Assembly (NCBI RefSeq): GCF_010894405.1
Contig: NZ_JAAIYA010000017.1
Location: 1 to 64,000, forward strand
Direction: 5' to 3'
Source: Pyxidicoccus caerfyrddinensis
GTDB taxonomy: Bacteria; Myxococcota; Myxococcia; Myxococcales; Myxococcaceae
Length of the DNA: 64,000 nucleotides
The first letter of the stretch is position 1. Each line of letters opens with the position of its first letter. Below are positions 1 to 8,281 of the stretch, in pieces. The position numbers were made by a program, and so were the translations under genes. Under the pieces are notes generated by a model. The model had not been told where the DNA came from, did no database searches, and saw only the letters and a program-made list of their open reading frames with translations.

Positions 1-109
1 CAGGGCTCGCTTCTTCTTCTGGTTCTTGCGCACACAAGGCCGAACGGAGCGGGTTCCTGCCGCTTCCCCGCTCGTCCTGCGCCTGCCTGCCCTCCGGGCC
101 GATCGAGAA

Positions 110-202
110 TCACGCCCCGTCGTTTAGGTCCACGAAGAAGCTCCGGGCGGCCGCGAAGTCCTTCCCGGACGGGATGAATGGCTTGAGGGCGGTGATGGTC
201 AT
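110..202 (-). pseudogene. Truncated VOC/glyoxalase-family protein, N-terminus only
   Basis: A 30-codon reading frame starts at an ATG at 202 and stops at 110. Its product begins MTITALKPFIPSGKDFAAAR and continues SFFVDL before an unrelated short tail. That opening is typical of bleomycin-resistance/glyoxalase-like (vicinal oxygen chelate) proteins, which are usually 120-150 residues long and begin with the same beta strand and helix. Only the first strand and helix survive, and nothing of the family follows on this strand. I infer a gene decayed or cut by rearrangement. The identification rests on recall of the family N-terminus, so it is tentative. Confidence 0.5.
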
Positions 203-249
203 GGCGCCCGGAACATAGAACCACTCCTGTCGCGATAGCATCTGGAGCC

Positions 250-600
250 ATGACTGCTCTCGCCACCAGCTCGGACTCACTCGCGCGCAAGGCCCTCGTC
301 TCCGGCGGCGTCGCGATGGGGATGTTCGTGCTTGGATGGGTGTGGGTCTTCATTGCGATGGCCATTGATCTTGGCGATGCAGGGACGTTCCGGCCACTCG
401 TACTCATCGCGACCATCCAGATGGTCGCGGGCTTCCGGGGCCTCATCCACATCGTGAAGGCGCGCAGCCAGGAAGCGCTGGGACTCGGGCCGGCCATCCT
501 ATGGGCGCTCGCCTCGCTCTTCTTCGGGCTGCTCGGGCTGACAGGTGTTCCGTTGTTCCTGCTGCTTCAGGGTGCAGTGAAAGTGGCCTTCAAGGGCTGA
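250..600 (+). CDS. Small integral membrane protein, unknown function
   Basis: A 116-residue protein with three clear hydrophobic stretches (roughly residues 18-38, 48-67 and 82-113), so an integral inner-membrane protein with few soluble residues. I do not recognise the family. The ATG at 250 follows a purine-rich stretch (tctggagcc) that can serve as a ribosome-binding site. It stands alone between a truncated VOC relic on the other strand and the minus-strand CHAT/MBL pair, and a small GC-rich hairpin lies downstream. Composition is like ordinary genes of this genome. The membrane call is firm; no role can be assigned. Confidence 0.7.
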   Translation: MTALATSSDSLARKALVSGGVAMGMFVLGWVWVFIAMAIDLGDAGTFRPLVLIATIQMVAGFRGLIHIVKARSQEALGLGPAILWALASLFFGLLGLTGVPLFLLLQGAVKVAFKG

Positions 601-641
601 GAGTGCCCCTCCTCGCCCGTTGAAAGACGCTCTTCTCGGTG

Positions 642-662
642 CCAGCCGTAAGGCGCGGCTGG
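642..662. terminator. Short GC-rich hairpin in intergenic gap
   Basis: A perfect 7-bp inverted repeat (ccagccg / cggctgg) with a 7-nt loop lies about 40 bp after the stop of the membrane-protein gene and before the end of the convergent MBL-fold gene. There is no T-run, so it is at best a Rho-independent-like terminator. The rest of 601-826 shows nothing I can name. Confidence 0.3.
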
Positions 663-826
663 TGCTTTCCGGCAATCCGATACCGAGCTGACGGCAGCGC
701 CACGACTTCCTCTCGCCGAGTCAGGCCCGGCGGCAGCCTATGCAGAAGCAAGCAGCCTGCCTGATTACGACCAACTTGGTGTCTCAACAATCCGGCGTGG
801 TACACCTGAGGGCTCGCGAGAGACGC

Positions 827-1933
827 TCAGCCAATCATCAGTACTAGCGATTCGCCTCCGCTGCCTGGGAAGACGGTGGTGAAGCCGTAACGAACTTGGA
901 GGCTCTCAGACTGCCAGCGCAGCGCAGAGAGCGAAGCGGAGTTGAAGTGGAGCCTGACATCGCGCCTCTCATAGATGATCCGGGCGATAGCTTGGGCATC
1001 CGGGTGACGGAATCTCTTGCCGTCCGTGGAGATGAGGAAGTTGCTGCACTCCACTAAGTTGAGCCAATCGCGGGTGACGTTGCGCTTGCTGCCGTGGTGG
1101 GGCAGTTTAACTGCGCCAACAGGCAACCTGCGCAGTCCGCGCTCCCGAAGCAGCCGTTGGATCGTCGTGGCAAGAACGTTCGGCCAAGCATCTGCCGCAA
1201 GAAGGCACGCATGCGGCCCAACCTCAGCGAGCAATGCGATGCTGCTTCCATTCGCAGGTGCATCGTCACGATGCTCCGGCTCTGATGCCAAGGCCTTCAC
1301 GTCCAGTCCGCCCAACAGATCCAGTTGCTCCCCTCCGGGCGAGACGGGCTGAGCTAGTTCTTCCTCTGCAGAACGAACCTCCCGCGCCCAGACAAGCGCC
1401 ATCTTCTGAAGCGTGGCTGGCGTGGGCGACAGCACCGTCAGCGCTAGCCCCCCTTGCAGCTCGATGCGGGGCAGCACACCCACGTCCAGCGCGACGATGG
1501 GGCCACGATGGAACGCCTCATTCCAGCGCCCTGCCTTGGCGAGCACCGCCAGCGCCGCACCCTGTGCGGGGCCGAGCAAATCATCGTTGGCCCGCCCTTC
1601 TCGAGCGAAAGTGGCCACTCCCGCCGAGCCGAGGGCATCAGCCAGAAAGGGCTTCATGTGAAGAAACCCATTGAACCAAAGATCGTCATAGGTGACGCCC
1701 AGTGTGGTGTCCCTGAGCAACTCTAGAATGCCACCCATGTGGTCCACATCCACATGGGTGACGACAATCAAGTCAAAGTGCGGCCGTATCTCTCGGGAGA
1801 AACGAGCGCGGAGTGCTGGGTACGAAGCGGGAGTACCCCCATCGATGAGGATGCGCTGGGACCGCCCATCATGCAGATGCTCAAGAATCAGGCAGTCCCC
1901 GCATCCGGCGGGCAACATCTCCAGTTTCAGCAT
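827..1933 (-). CDS. ComEC/Rec2-type metallo-beta-lactamase-fold hydrolase
   Basis: Predicted metal-dependent hydrolase of the MBL fold, closest in style to the C-terminal domain of ComEC/Rec2. From the start at 1933 (MLKLEM) the strand LILEH leads to ILIDGG (about residues 28-33), then the metal motif THVDVDHMGG with H60, D62, D64 and H65, then AADAW and LPHHGSKRN further on, as in ComEC-like members. There is no membrane segment, so this is a stand-alone cytosolic form of about 368 residues. A start at 1963 is possible. The 5' end overlaps the 3' end of the CHAT-type gene by about 53 bp in another frame, so the two are probably co-translated. Such MBL proteins occur as effectors or regulators in conflict systems; the substrate is unknown. 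Confidence 0.8.
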   Translation of the reverse strand: MLKLEMLPAGCGDCLILEHLHDGRSQRILIDGGTPASYPALRARFSREIRPHFDLIVVTHVDVDHMGGILELLRDTTLGVTYDDLWFNGFLHMKPFLADALGSAGVATFAREGRANDDLLGPAQGAALAVLAKAGRWNEAFHRGPIVALDVGVLPRIELQGGLALTVLSPTPATLQKMALVWAREVRSAEEELAQPVSPGGEQLDLLGGLDVKALASEPEHRDDAPANGSSIALLAEVGPHACLLAADAWPNVLATTIQRLLRERGLRRLPVGAVKLPHHGSKRNVTRDWLNLVECSNFLISTDGKRFRHPDAQAIARIIYERRDVRLHFNSASLSALRWQSESLQVRYGFTTVFPGSGGESLVLMIG

Positions 1934-4868
1934 CGACGTCCTCCCTCGGCCCCGTAGGCGCAACCAGGAACCAGTCTACGTCCCCATATACGACGAGGCC
2001 GAGCATGAGCGGATCTCCTCCAGCGAAGAGTTTGCGCCGCAACCGAATAAATGCATCGCCCACGTTCACGGCCCCACTGCGCACCAACTCCCCCAGCCCA
2101 GTGAGCAACTCTGCGGTAGTGGGGCCGGCATGCCGTCCCAGCATGTCTGCGATGCTGCTGACCACCACGGCTGTGCCGCGGCCAGCCGACAGGAACTGGC
2201 CCACGACACTCTGGAACTTCACCGCTGGCAGTACGGGGCTGCATCCCAGCAACAGCACGAGGACGCCGCCACTGGAGTCCCGCTGCCGCACGTGGCGCTC
2301 GTGGAGGCGCGAGACCGCGAGCGCCTCGTCCGCTATCTCTATGGTGGGAACATCCGTGCTCTCCTCTATGCCCGCGTGGACGATGAGCACCAGAAGAGAT
2401 GGTGCGTCCTGCTGGATCGCCTTCGCCCACTCCTTCCACCCCTTCACCTCCTGTGTGCAATCGGGCCACAGTGCTTGGAGCGTATGTCGCACCTTGTCCA
2501 TGCTACCAACGTCGTGGCTGTCCACCAGGTGGCTGGCTCCAACGAGCCCCTTTAGCAAAAGCGGGATGGTCCGCCGTTCACGACTGGGCATGGACCTCAG
2601 CCCCACATCACCGCGCGCCTGCTCGGGGTCGACTACGCGCTGCCGCTCAAGGACGCGGGTGAGTCCCCAGAATCCAGCAGGGCATACGTAGTCTTCGGCC
2701 AGTTCCTCGTCCAAGTGACACGCGTGGTCACACCTACCGGTCTCAAGAGCCTGTCGAGCGTTGGGACAAAGTTGAGCCTTGGTATGTGGCGCGGGGAACT
2801 CATAGAAGAACTCAACGGGAAGGAAGGTACCCCTTCTGGCCTCCAGGAGTTGGATCCGCTTCCCCTGACGCAGACCGGGGCCAACCCCAGGTTGTTCGAC
2901 CACCATTCTCCAGAGCAGCGCCCCTTGATTTGCCAGCGTCACCAGGAGAGTGACGAGGCGCACATCGTCTAGGCTTCCGGGACGGTCAGCACTCAGAGTC
3001 AGCTCATCCAGCCGGGCGCGGAGTTGACGGATGGACTCATCTAGGTCTGGTTGGTCGATATTGATCCAGCGTGCCTTTTCGTTTTCCACCACCATGGTAC
3101 CCGCGACACCCGCTGCATCATGATTGAGCACCAGCGCAGCATCGAAGTGCGTCCGCTCATCCAGTGCATCGCTCGGAGAAACAGGTGGCAGCTCCATGTC
3201 CTGTTCCACGCCACGCCACACTCGCGCACGCGCTTCCACGGATGGCACAACAGGGGCAGAGACCAAAGCTGTCTGGAGGACTCGATTGCGGTATAAGACC
3301 GTAATACGCGCGGAGAAGCGCTCAGCGGACGGCCCTAATCCCACCAGCGCAGGTGTGGAGAACGTGAAAGAGCATGGAGCGCTATCCCCCTCGGTGGGGA
3401 AATGGATGCGAGCCAACTGCGGCGGCGGTGGCTTACGACCACCGGAGATGTCCGCGAAGACGACGGTGAGTTCATTACCGCCAGGAGATGAGGGCAGGTC
3501 TGTTTCAGGGAATGGCTTCCACACGAAGCGCGAGCCGAAATGCACCGGCCCAATGTGAACCTCCAATCGGTAGGTGTGGTCGGCCAGCAGTGCACCGGGC
3601 TCGTGCACAACATCCCCCTCGTCGGTGGAGAAAATGTTCGCTTGAAGATACCGAGGCAGTGGCTTTCGAGGCGGCTTCGGATCCAGCGCGGGGGGAATGC
3701 CGGGCGCCTGCGACTTCGGCACGTCCAAGCGCTCCTCCGCAGAACGTACGGCCCAGCGCAACTGCGCGAGTGCCGCTCCCAGCCCAGGCTGACTCCCGAC
3801 GCTTTGCTCCGACAAGAACCGCTGGAGGGCAACCGCTAACGCAGGGGCGCTCAACTGCGAGCTTTCCACACCCAGAGAATGAGCCAGCGGGGCCGGAACC
3901 ACGACGTCGACCAACTCGAAGCGGTCCCGCAACATTTCGGAAAACCGAAGGAGCTCGATGGCAGCGCCTTGGTCATCCCATGCCGCCAGCTTCGCCTTCG
4001 TGAGGAAACTCCAAGAAGAGAGCAGGAACGGCACGGCGAGCGAACGACTCGCAAGCAGGGCCGCCTCATCGAGTGCACGACCACTGCTCAGCGTGGCGAG
4101 TAGCGCGAGCCAGTAATCCTCACGCCTCTTCATGGGGGTGCGGACCACTAACACCGCGTCCGTGTCCAGCCGGTAGCGGAGTTTGAGCCCCAATGCCATC
4201 GCTTCCACCGCACTCTTGCGTTCTGAAACGAAGGCGATAGCGATGGCGCTAGACGGCATCTCCCGGGCTTGGGTCCCTGGCGTACCTGGTACGAAGGAGA
4301 TGTCAGGGGGAACCAAGAGCACATGGCCGACGGCCGAGTTCTCTAAGGAAAGCCCGCGCACCAGCGCATCACCACCTGACACGTTCTCCCTTACAATCTC
4401 GATGAGGTGTCGTTCCGAGGACTGCGCCACTATCTCCAACGGCCACGCGAAGGGGCGCTCTATCCGCGGTTCACCAGCTTGAATATAAACGGACGCCGCT
4501 CCTACGGACGGGTCAGCAAGCAGTTCTGCGAAGTAGGCCAGCACCTCTGGGTTCTCATCGTCTTGAGCAATTACAATCCGGGGAGGACCGAGCTCTGAAA
4601 CCAGATTCGCCCAGTTGGCAGCGAGTCCGTCCATCCACATGGGCCAGAATGCATAGAATTGCTCAAGCGTTGCACGGTCTCGCGAGGAGAACCCGAACCG
4701 GAGCGGCTCATCCGGAATAAGCCCACTGAAAGTGAGGCGCTCCCCAGGGTAAATGCGCTCAATACCCATTTCAGGGTGCGAGGCAAGCACTCCCAGCATG
4801 GCGAATGCAGGCGCAGTGCTTCGCCCGCTGCCCCCTCGCTCAAAGCGTTCGAAGAAGTGCTTGTTCAC
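1881..4868 (-). CDS. CHAT/caspase-like protease candidate with Cys cluster
   Basis: A 995-residue protein whose last ~170 residues look like a CHAT/caspase-fold peptidase: LVLIVHAG supplies a candidate catalytic His at about 831 and VLLLGCSP a candidate Cys at about 876, in the expected order and spacing. Just before lies a cysteine cluster at about 701, 713, 717 and 729 ending CPAGFWG, probably a small metal-binding motif. The large N-terminal ~650 residues are unfamiliar; they could be a sensor or a second degenerate protease-like domain. It precedes and overlaps the MBL-fold gene, and a two-component pair lies upstream on the same strand across an IS relic. I infer a conflict-system effector module. 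The peptidase call comes from motifs only; a divergent non-catalytic relative is possible. Confidence 0.6.
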   Translation of the reverse strand: MNKHFFERFERGGSGRSTAPAFAMLGVLASHPEMGIERIYPGERLTFSGLIPDEPLRFGFSSRDRATLEQFYAFWPMWMDGLAANWANLVSELGPPRIVIAQDDENPEVLAYFAELLADPSVGAASVYIQAGEPRIERPFAWPLEIVAQSSERHLIEIVRENVSGGDALVRGLSLENSAVGHVLLVPPDISFVPGTPGTQAREMPSSAIAIAFVSERKSAVEAMALGLKLRYRLDTDAVLVVRTPMKRREDYWLALLATLSSGRALDEAALLASRSLAVPFLLSSWSFLTKAKLAAWDDQGAAIELLRFSEMLRDRFELVDVVVPAPLAHSLGVESSQLSAPALAVALQRFLSEQSVGSQPGLGAALAQLRWAVRSAEERLDVPKSQAPGIPPALDPKPPRKPLPRYLQANIFSTDEGDVVHEPGALLADHTYRLEVHIGPVHFGSRFVWKPFPETDLPSSPGGNELTVVFADISGGRKPPPPQLARIHFPTEGDSAPCSFTFSTPALVGLGPSAERFSARITVLYRNRVLQTALVSAPVVPSVEARARVWRGVEQDMELPPVSPSDALDERTHFDAALVLNHDAAGVAGTMVVENEKARWINIDQPDLDESIRQLRARLDELTLSADRPGSLDDVRLVTLLVTLANQGALLWRMVVEQPGVGPGLRQGKRIQLLEARRGTFLPVEFFYEFPAPHTKAQLCPNARQALETGRCDHACHLDEELAEDYVCPAGFWGLTRVLERQRVVDPEQARGDVGLRSMPSRERRTIPLLLKGLVGASHLVDSHDVGSMDKVRHTLQALWPDCTQEVKGWKEWAKAIQQDAPSLLVLIVHAGIEESTDVPTIEIADEALAVSRLHERHVRQRDSSGGVLVLLLGCSPVLPAVKFQSVVGQFLSAGRGTAVVVSSIADMLGRHAGPTTAELLTGLGELVRSGAVNVGDAFIRLRRKLFAGGDPLMLGLVVYGDVDWFLVAPTGPREDVDAETGDVARRMRGLPDS

Positions 4869-5040
4869 GTCGAATACATTCTCCTAGCCCCGCTTCAGGC
4901 GGCAGCCACAAGGCTGATCTTATCCCACCGAAACGGGCCAGGGCGTCATGTCCGCCCCTATTCGTCGCTCACAGCCGCTGCGGAAACGTCGACTGGGACA
5001 CGCCCATCTCGGCGAGCGACTCTCGGACGAGCGCGACCTG

Positions 5041-5222
5041 AAGCTGATTGCCCCGCACCACCGAGAGCGCAGCAAGCCGCAGGATGGGATGGAACTGCGG
5101 CGCTACAGGCGGAGCTCGGAGGTGGAGCGCTTCTTCGCCTCGCTCCATTGCTTCCGGCGCCTCGTCATCCGCTACGAGCGCAAGGCCGAGAACTTCCTCG
5201 GCATCCTCCGCCTTCTTGCTCC
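5041..5222 (+). mobile_element. IS5-family transposase relic (C-terminal fragment)
   Basis: The plus-strand reading frame here encodes RERSKPQDGMELRRYRR, then SSEVERFFASLHCFRRL and ERKAENFLGI. This matches the DDE-transposase C-terminus of IS5-group elements (R..R..VER.FA.L..FRRL...E.....F). The last catalytic Glu would be the E of VERFF. The rest of the transposase is missing and no intact terminal repeats were found. The fragment sits between the histidine kinase and CHAT-type genes on the opposite strand and occupies most of the 385-bp gap 4869-5253. It marks this locus as one that has taken insertions. Confidence 0.75.
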
Positions 5223-5253
5223 CCATTCTCCTCCGCCAATTCTGAGATGGGCT

Positions 5254-6375
5254 CTACTTTCGCTTTTGAGCCTTGGCCTGCTGTCGCTCCGTGTAAACGG
5301 GGGTCTCGAACCTAAACTCCCATTCCGATCTATCAACCCCCACCTGTCGCTGAGTAAAACTAAGACTTGCGCCGTGATGTCGTGCAATTAATCCAGCAAG
5401 GTACAAGCCCTGACCTGATCCATCTGCAGATGCGGCGGCCATCTGCCCCCTCCCTCGCTGTCTAATCATTCGGGCCTCTTCGGCCTTACTGCTCGGAGGG
5501 CCAATGCTGGACACGCTGAATCCAACAGACGGAAGATTGTTCATGGCTCCCTCAAAGACCCGAACCTCAACCATCGTCTCCGGGGGCCCATACTTGATTG
5601 CATTATCGATCAAAACGCTTGGAATAATATAAAATGTTCGGTCGTCGGCTTTGATCGCAGAGAATGATTTTCCGGTCAACAGGAAACCAATCCTCCGTTC
5701 GTCAGCCCTGGGTTTGTATACGTGGCAAATCTTGTCAACAAGCTGATATAAGACAAACCCCCTCAGTGGCGCCTTTTCCAACAGGGATGGATTTGCAAGC
5801 AGGTCGAGCGCATCCATATGGAGTGACATCATCTCCGATGCCTTCTCGGCCCGCACGATGTCGCCCTGAAGAACAGGACGTCCCTCCTTGAGCGCCATCA
5901 CAGATCGCTCCATTATTACCTTCACGGTCTGATTGAGACGCCTCACCTCGTGCAGCGCCTCGATATAGCTATTCCCCCCTTTTCTTGAAATCCTTACGAG
6001 CTGATTTGCGGCATCCGAGAAGCGTCTGATTTTCTCCTCAAGCAACTTCGCCGAGATGTTGGACGCGGGGGCATCCTTCTTGAGCTTCCTATACCCCTCT
6101 GCTTCGGGGGTGAGCAACGCAGTCAGTGCAATTTCGCAATCCCCGATCTGTGTCCTTTGGGTTAAAAAACCGTATGGGCATGTGCGCGTTCCTGTCTCCT
6201 TCGACGCTGCAAGGGACTTGTAGTGCTCTTGGCATTTCCCAAGAGGGAAGACTTTCCTGCAGTACGGCGGAGCCGGAACTAAGGCTCCATCGACCGGGAG
6301 TTGAACATCGGAGAGTCTGACTACTGGGTATGGGCTCAGTGTCAGAAGGAGGTCTTCGAAATTATCAGGATTCAT
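5254..6375 (-). CDS. Cytosolic sensor histidine kinase with N-terminal Cys motif
   Basis: A 373-residue kinase without membrane segments. Residues 39-70 hold a cysteine cluster (C39, C48, C66) ending TCPYGF, likely a small sensing or metal site. A helical region follows with candidate phospho-acceptor H142 (ALHEVRRLNQ), then a HATPase_c domain with N-box VLIDNAIKYGPP (N258) and glycine-rich GSGQGLYLAGLI (319-330). The usual DxGxG aspartate is replaced in VSSIGPP, a variant seen in some kinase families. The ATG overlaps the stop of the response regulator gene by 4 nt, so the pair is an operon. The region is visibly AT-richer than its surroundings, suggesting acquisition. It may signal to the downstream CHAT/MBL pair, but the IS relic separates them. 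Confidence 0.8.
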   Translation of the reverse strand: MNPDNFEDLLLTLSPYPVVRLSDVQLPVDGALVPAPPYCRKVFPLGKCQEHYKSLAASKETGTRTCPYGFLTQRTQIGDCEIALTALLTPEAEGYRKLKKDAPASNISAKLLEEKIRRFSDAANQLVRISRKGGNSYIEALHEVRRLNQTVKVIMERSVMALKEGRPVLQGDIVRAEKASEMMSLHMDALDLLANPSLLEKAPLRGFVLYQLVDKICHVYKPRADERRIGFLLTGKSFSAIKADDRTFYIIPSVLIDNAIKYGPPETMVEVRVFEGAMNNLPSVGFSVSSIGPPSSKAEEARMIRQRGRGQMAAASADGSGQGLYLAGLIARHHGASLSFTQRQVGVDRSEWEFRFETPVYTERQQAKAQKRK

Positions 6376-7010
6376 ATGGATGACGACGTTGACGCAACAA
6401 CCAGATCAACCGCCTTACTCGCAAGGGACTCTACCGTCGAAGTGCCAGCTGTCGCAGCGAGCGACCGCACGGCTTCCAGTAGCTGCCCGCTCTTCTTGGG
6501 ATGGTCCGCCGCTCGCAGGATAAGTCGGCCTATTCGCTTTGCGCTTTCCGATTCCGGCTCAATTCCCAGTGTTGTGCAAATGGCCTTGAAGTACGTTGCT
6601 GGCGTTAGTGACTGAGATAGATGGGTTTCGATTTGTTCCATCATCTCGCGAATGCCAGCATCCTTCCGAATTACGCCATCGCTCAACCTGAAGAAGTCGG
6701 CCTTCGATGCGTCAAATGTTCGTGATGAAAAGGCAAGAATCTTAAGCGCTGGATTCACGCGCTTCAGATGTCTCAGAACATCCAGTCCCTCATCGTGTCC
6801 GAAACTCCGCCCAATTCCTCCATAATCAAGCAGCAGGACATCGTAGAATCCCGTCTCCAGTCGCCCAAAGTTGCTATCGGACGTCGACACCCAGTGCTCG
6901 ACAGCCAGCCCCTGTCGCTTGAGATCTGCTATCATTTCAGGCACTTCGTCGTCCAGAATAACAACCCTCCCTCGCCTTAGCACTTCGGATCGAGGTAGTT
7001 CTGTCGACAT
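6372..7010 (-). CDS. Response regulator with non-HTH C-terminus
   Basis: The receiver domain covers about residues 14-125 counted from ATG 7010 (MSTELP): acidic pair D20/D21 in VVILDDE, phospho-acceptor D62 in LLLDYGG, the AFSSR switch and K116 in IRKD. The ~90 C-terminal residues are helical and Ala/Ser-rich with no helix-turn-helix that I can see, so output may be by protein contact. The frame stays open upstream to 7154 and would add a hydrophobic stretch (VLGLTLILIKIAQAFMF) before the receiver, either a membrane anchor or non-coding. I chose the shorter form because the receiver fold begins right after it. The 3' end overlaps the kinase gene by 4 nt. AT-richer than the genome around it. 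Confidence 0.75.
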   Translation of the reverse strand: MSTELPRSEVLRRGRVVILDDEVPEMIADLKRQGLAVEHWVSTSDSNFGRLETGFYDVLLLDYGGIGRSFGHDEGLDVLRHLKRVNPALKILAFSSRTFDASKADFFRLSDGVIRKDAGIREMMEQIETHLSQSLTPATYFKAICTTLGIEPESESAKRIGRLILRAADHPKKSGQLLEAVRSLAATAGTSTVESLASKAVDLVVASTSSSI

Positions 7011-7257
7011 CTGCTCGAGCGAGAATCTCTTCTCGAAAAGCCAATCGAACATGAAGGCCTGCGCAATCTTGATAAGTATCAGTGTCAATCCCAAGACCCG
7101 TTCCTGCCCGAATCTCTGTCCAAAGTCGCCGCAGTCGTAGCGAGAGCCCAGCACTGAGCATCTCTTTTCCAGCCGTACGCATGCCCCAGACAGATCGAAA
7201 AGCGTTTGCGTCTCTCACTGCGAACTCTGCGCTCGCACTCTGCTTCTCGGCGATCCA

Positions 7258-7638
7258 TTGCCCCTGACACTTACCCGCATGAGCGTGCTCGGGCGCATCA
7301 TGGCGGACACCATGCTGCGCTCGCGCGACCACGAGCACGTGATGGTGAAGTTCATCGAGTTGCCCGAACCGGACGGCTCGCGTCCCTGGGCGCTCGTCCT
7401 CCACGAGTTCTCCAACTCCATCCCGCTGCCATACAAGATTGCCCGGCGGCTCACCGCGGGGCAGGTCGAAGTCGCGAAGGGATTGCTCAGGAACTTGTCC
7501 AACTAGCAGCTCGCCGAGGACGTCGGCCTGTCTCTGCACACGGTGAAGACGCACGTGCGCGACATCTACAAACGGTTGATGTGCGATGGCCGGGTCGACT
7601 TCCTCCACTAGGCCGCCCGCATCCTCAAGCCCATCTGA
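7258..7638 (+). pseudogene. Decayed LuxR-type regulator (HTH with in-frame stops)
   Basis: One continuous frame reads LTAGQVEVAKGLLRNLSN, a TAG at 7504, then QLAEDVGLSLHTVKTHVRD, IYKRL, another TAG near 7609 and AARILKPI before TGA at 7636. Aligned by eye, this is the four-helix LuxR/GerE DNA-binding domain (LT..E.EV......LSN.eiA..L..S..TVK.H...Iy.KL). Upstream codons from 7258 (MPLTLTRMSVLGRIM...) fit the C-terminal part of a sensory half. Two in-frame stops break the domain, so it is a pseudogene unless stops are suppressed. No function is retained. A strong hairpin follows 8 bp after the final stop. Confidence 0.75.
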
Positions 7639-7645
7639 GCGGCCA

Positions 7646-7684
7646 CGAGCGGGTCTGGCCCCTTCGTAGTTCCAGACCCGCTCG
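7646..7684 (+). terminator. 13-bp stem hairpin after LuxR relic
   Basis: A perfect 13-bp inverted repeat, cgagcgggtctgg at 7646-7658 pairing with ccagacccgctcg at 7672-7684, around a 13-nt loop. It sits 8 bp downstream of the final stop of the LuxR pseudogene, where a terminator is expected. No T-run follows, as is common in very GC-rich genomes. The rest of 7685-7984 shows no gene I can support. Confidence 0.6.
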
Positions 7685-7984
7685 CGGCGCCCAGCAGTCG
7701 CACCCCTCGTCTGTACCGGCGCTCCGCCACCCTTGTGCTCGGGCCCGTGACGGCGCCCTCCCTCGAGCTGAACCCGGGTGATGAACCGCACGGCGCGTCC
7801 TCCACAGTCGGTGCAACTGTTCGAATGGGAGAATGAACTTCGGGTGCCGGGCTGTCCCTACCCCCGGGGAGGTATGGCTCCCCTCACCCCTCGCGGAATA
7901 AGACTGGGTACAGCGCCCGCGTGGGACGGGCCAACAGCAGCACGGCGGCCTGGTCCTCTCGGTCCGTCAGCGCCCGCAGCACCG

Positions 7985-8189
7985 CGGTCTGCTTTGCCAC
8001 AGGTCCCCATCCACGTCCCCGAGGCTGCGCAGGAACGTCACCGCCTTGCGGATGTTCGGGATGGCGTCCACCTCAATCAGCCGCTCCACCGCCCTGCCCG
8101 CCCGCGTCACCGACAGGTACTCGATACTCCAGCACGTACGCCGTGTCCGGCAACGCCGGCGGCACTCCCGCCCTCGACGTGAAGACGCT
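7985..8189 (-). pseudogene. Frameshifted gene relic, unidentified
   Basis: On the minus strand, one frame reads SVFTSRAGVPPALPDTAYVL (8189 down to about 8125) and runs into a neighbouring frame reading EYLSVTRAGRAVERLIEVDA followed by IPNIRKAVTFLRSLGDVDGD (to about 7990). Both pieces look protein-like while neither frame alone does, which suggests one frameshift in a former gene. There is no start codon or clean end, and I do not recognise the family. The call is weak: at this GC content spurious open frames are common. Confidence 0.3.
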
Positions 8190-8281
8190 TCAGCCCGTGT
8201 ACGCGCACGGACCTCTCCTGTTCCGGGCGTCTTCAGGTCCCAGGTATTGCGAGTTGAAGGTGAAGGGGAAGTCGCAGCGCG

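Noticed and set aside
4948..5391. Full-length gene for the transposase-like frame
   Set aside because: Only the C-terminal part resembles transposase; both ends of the open frame are unrelated.
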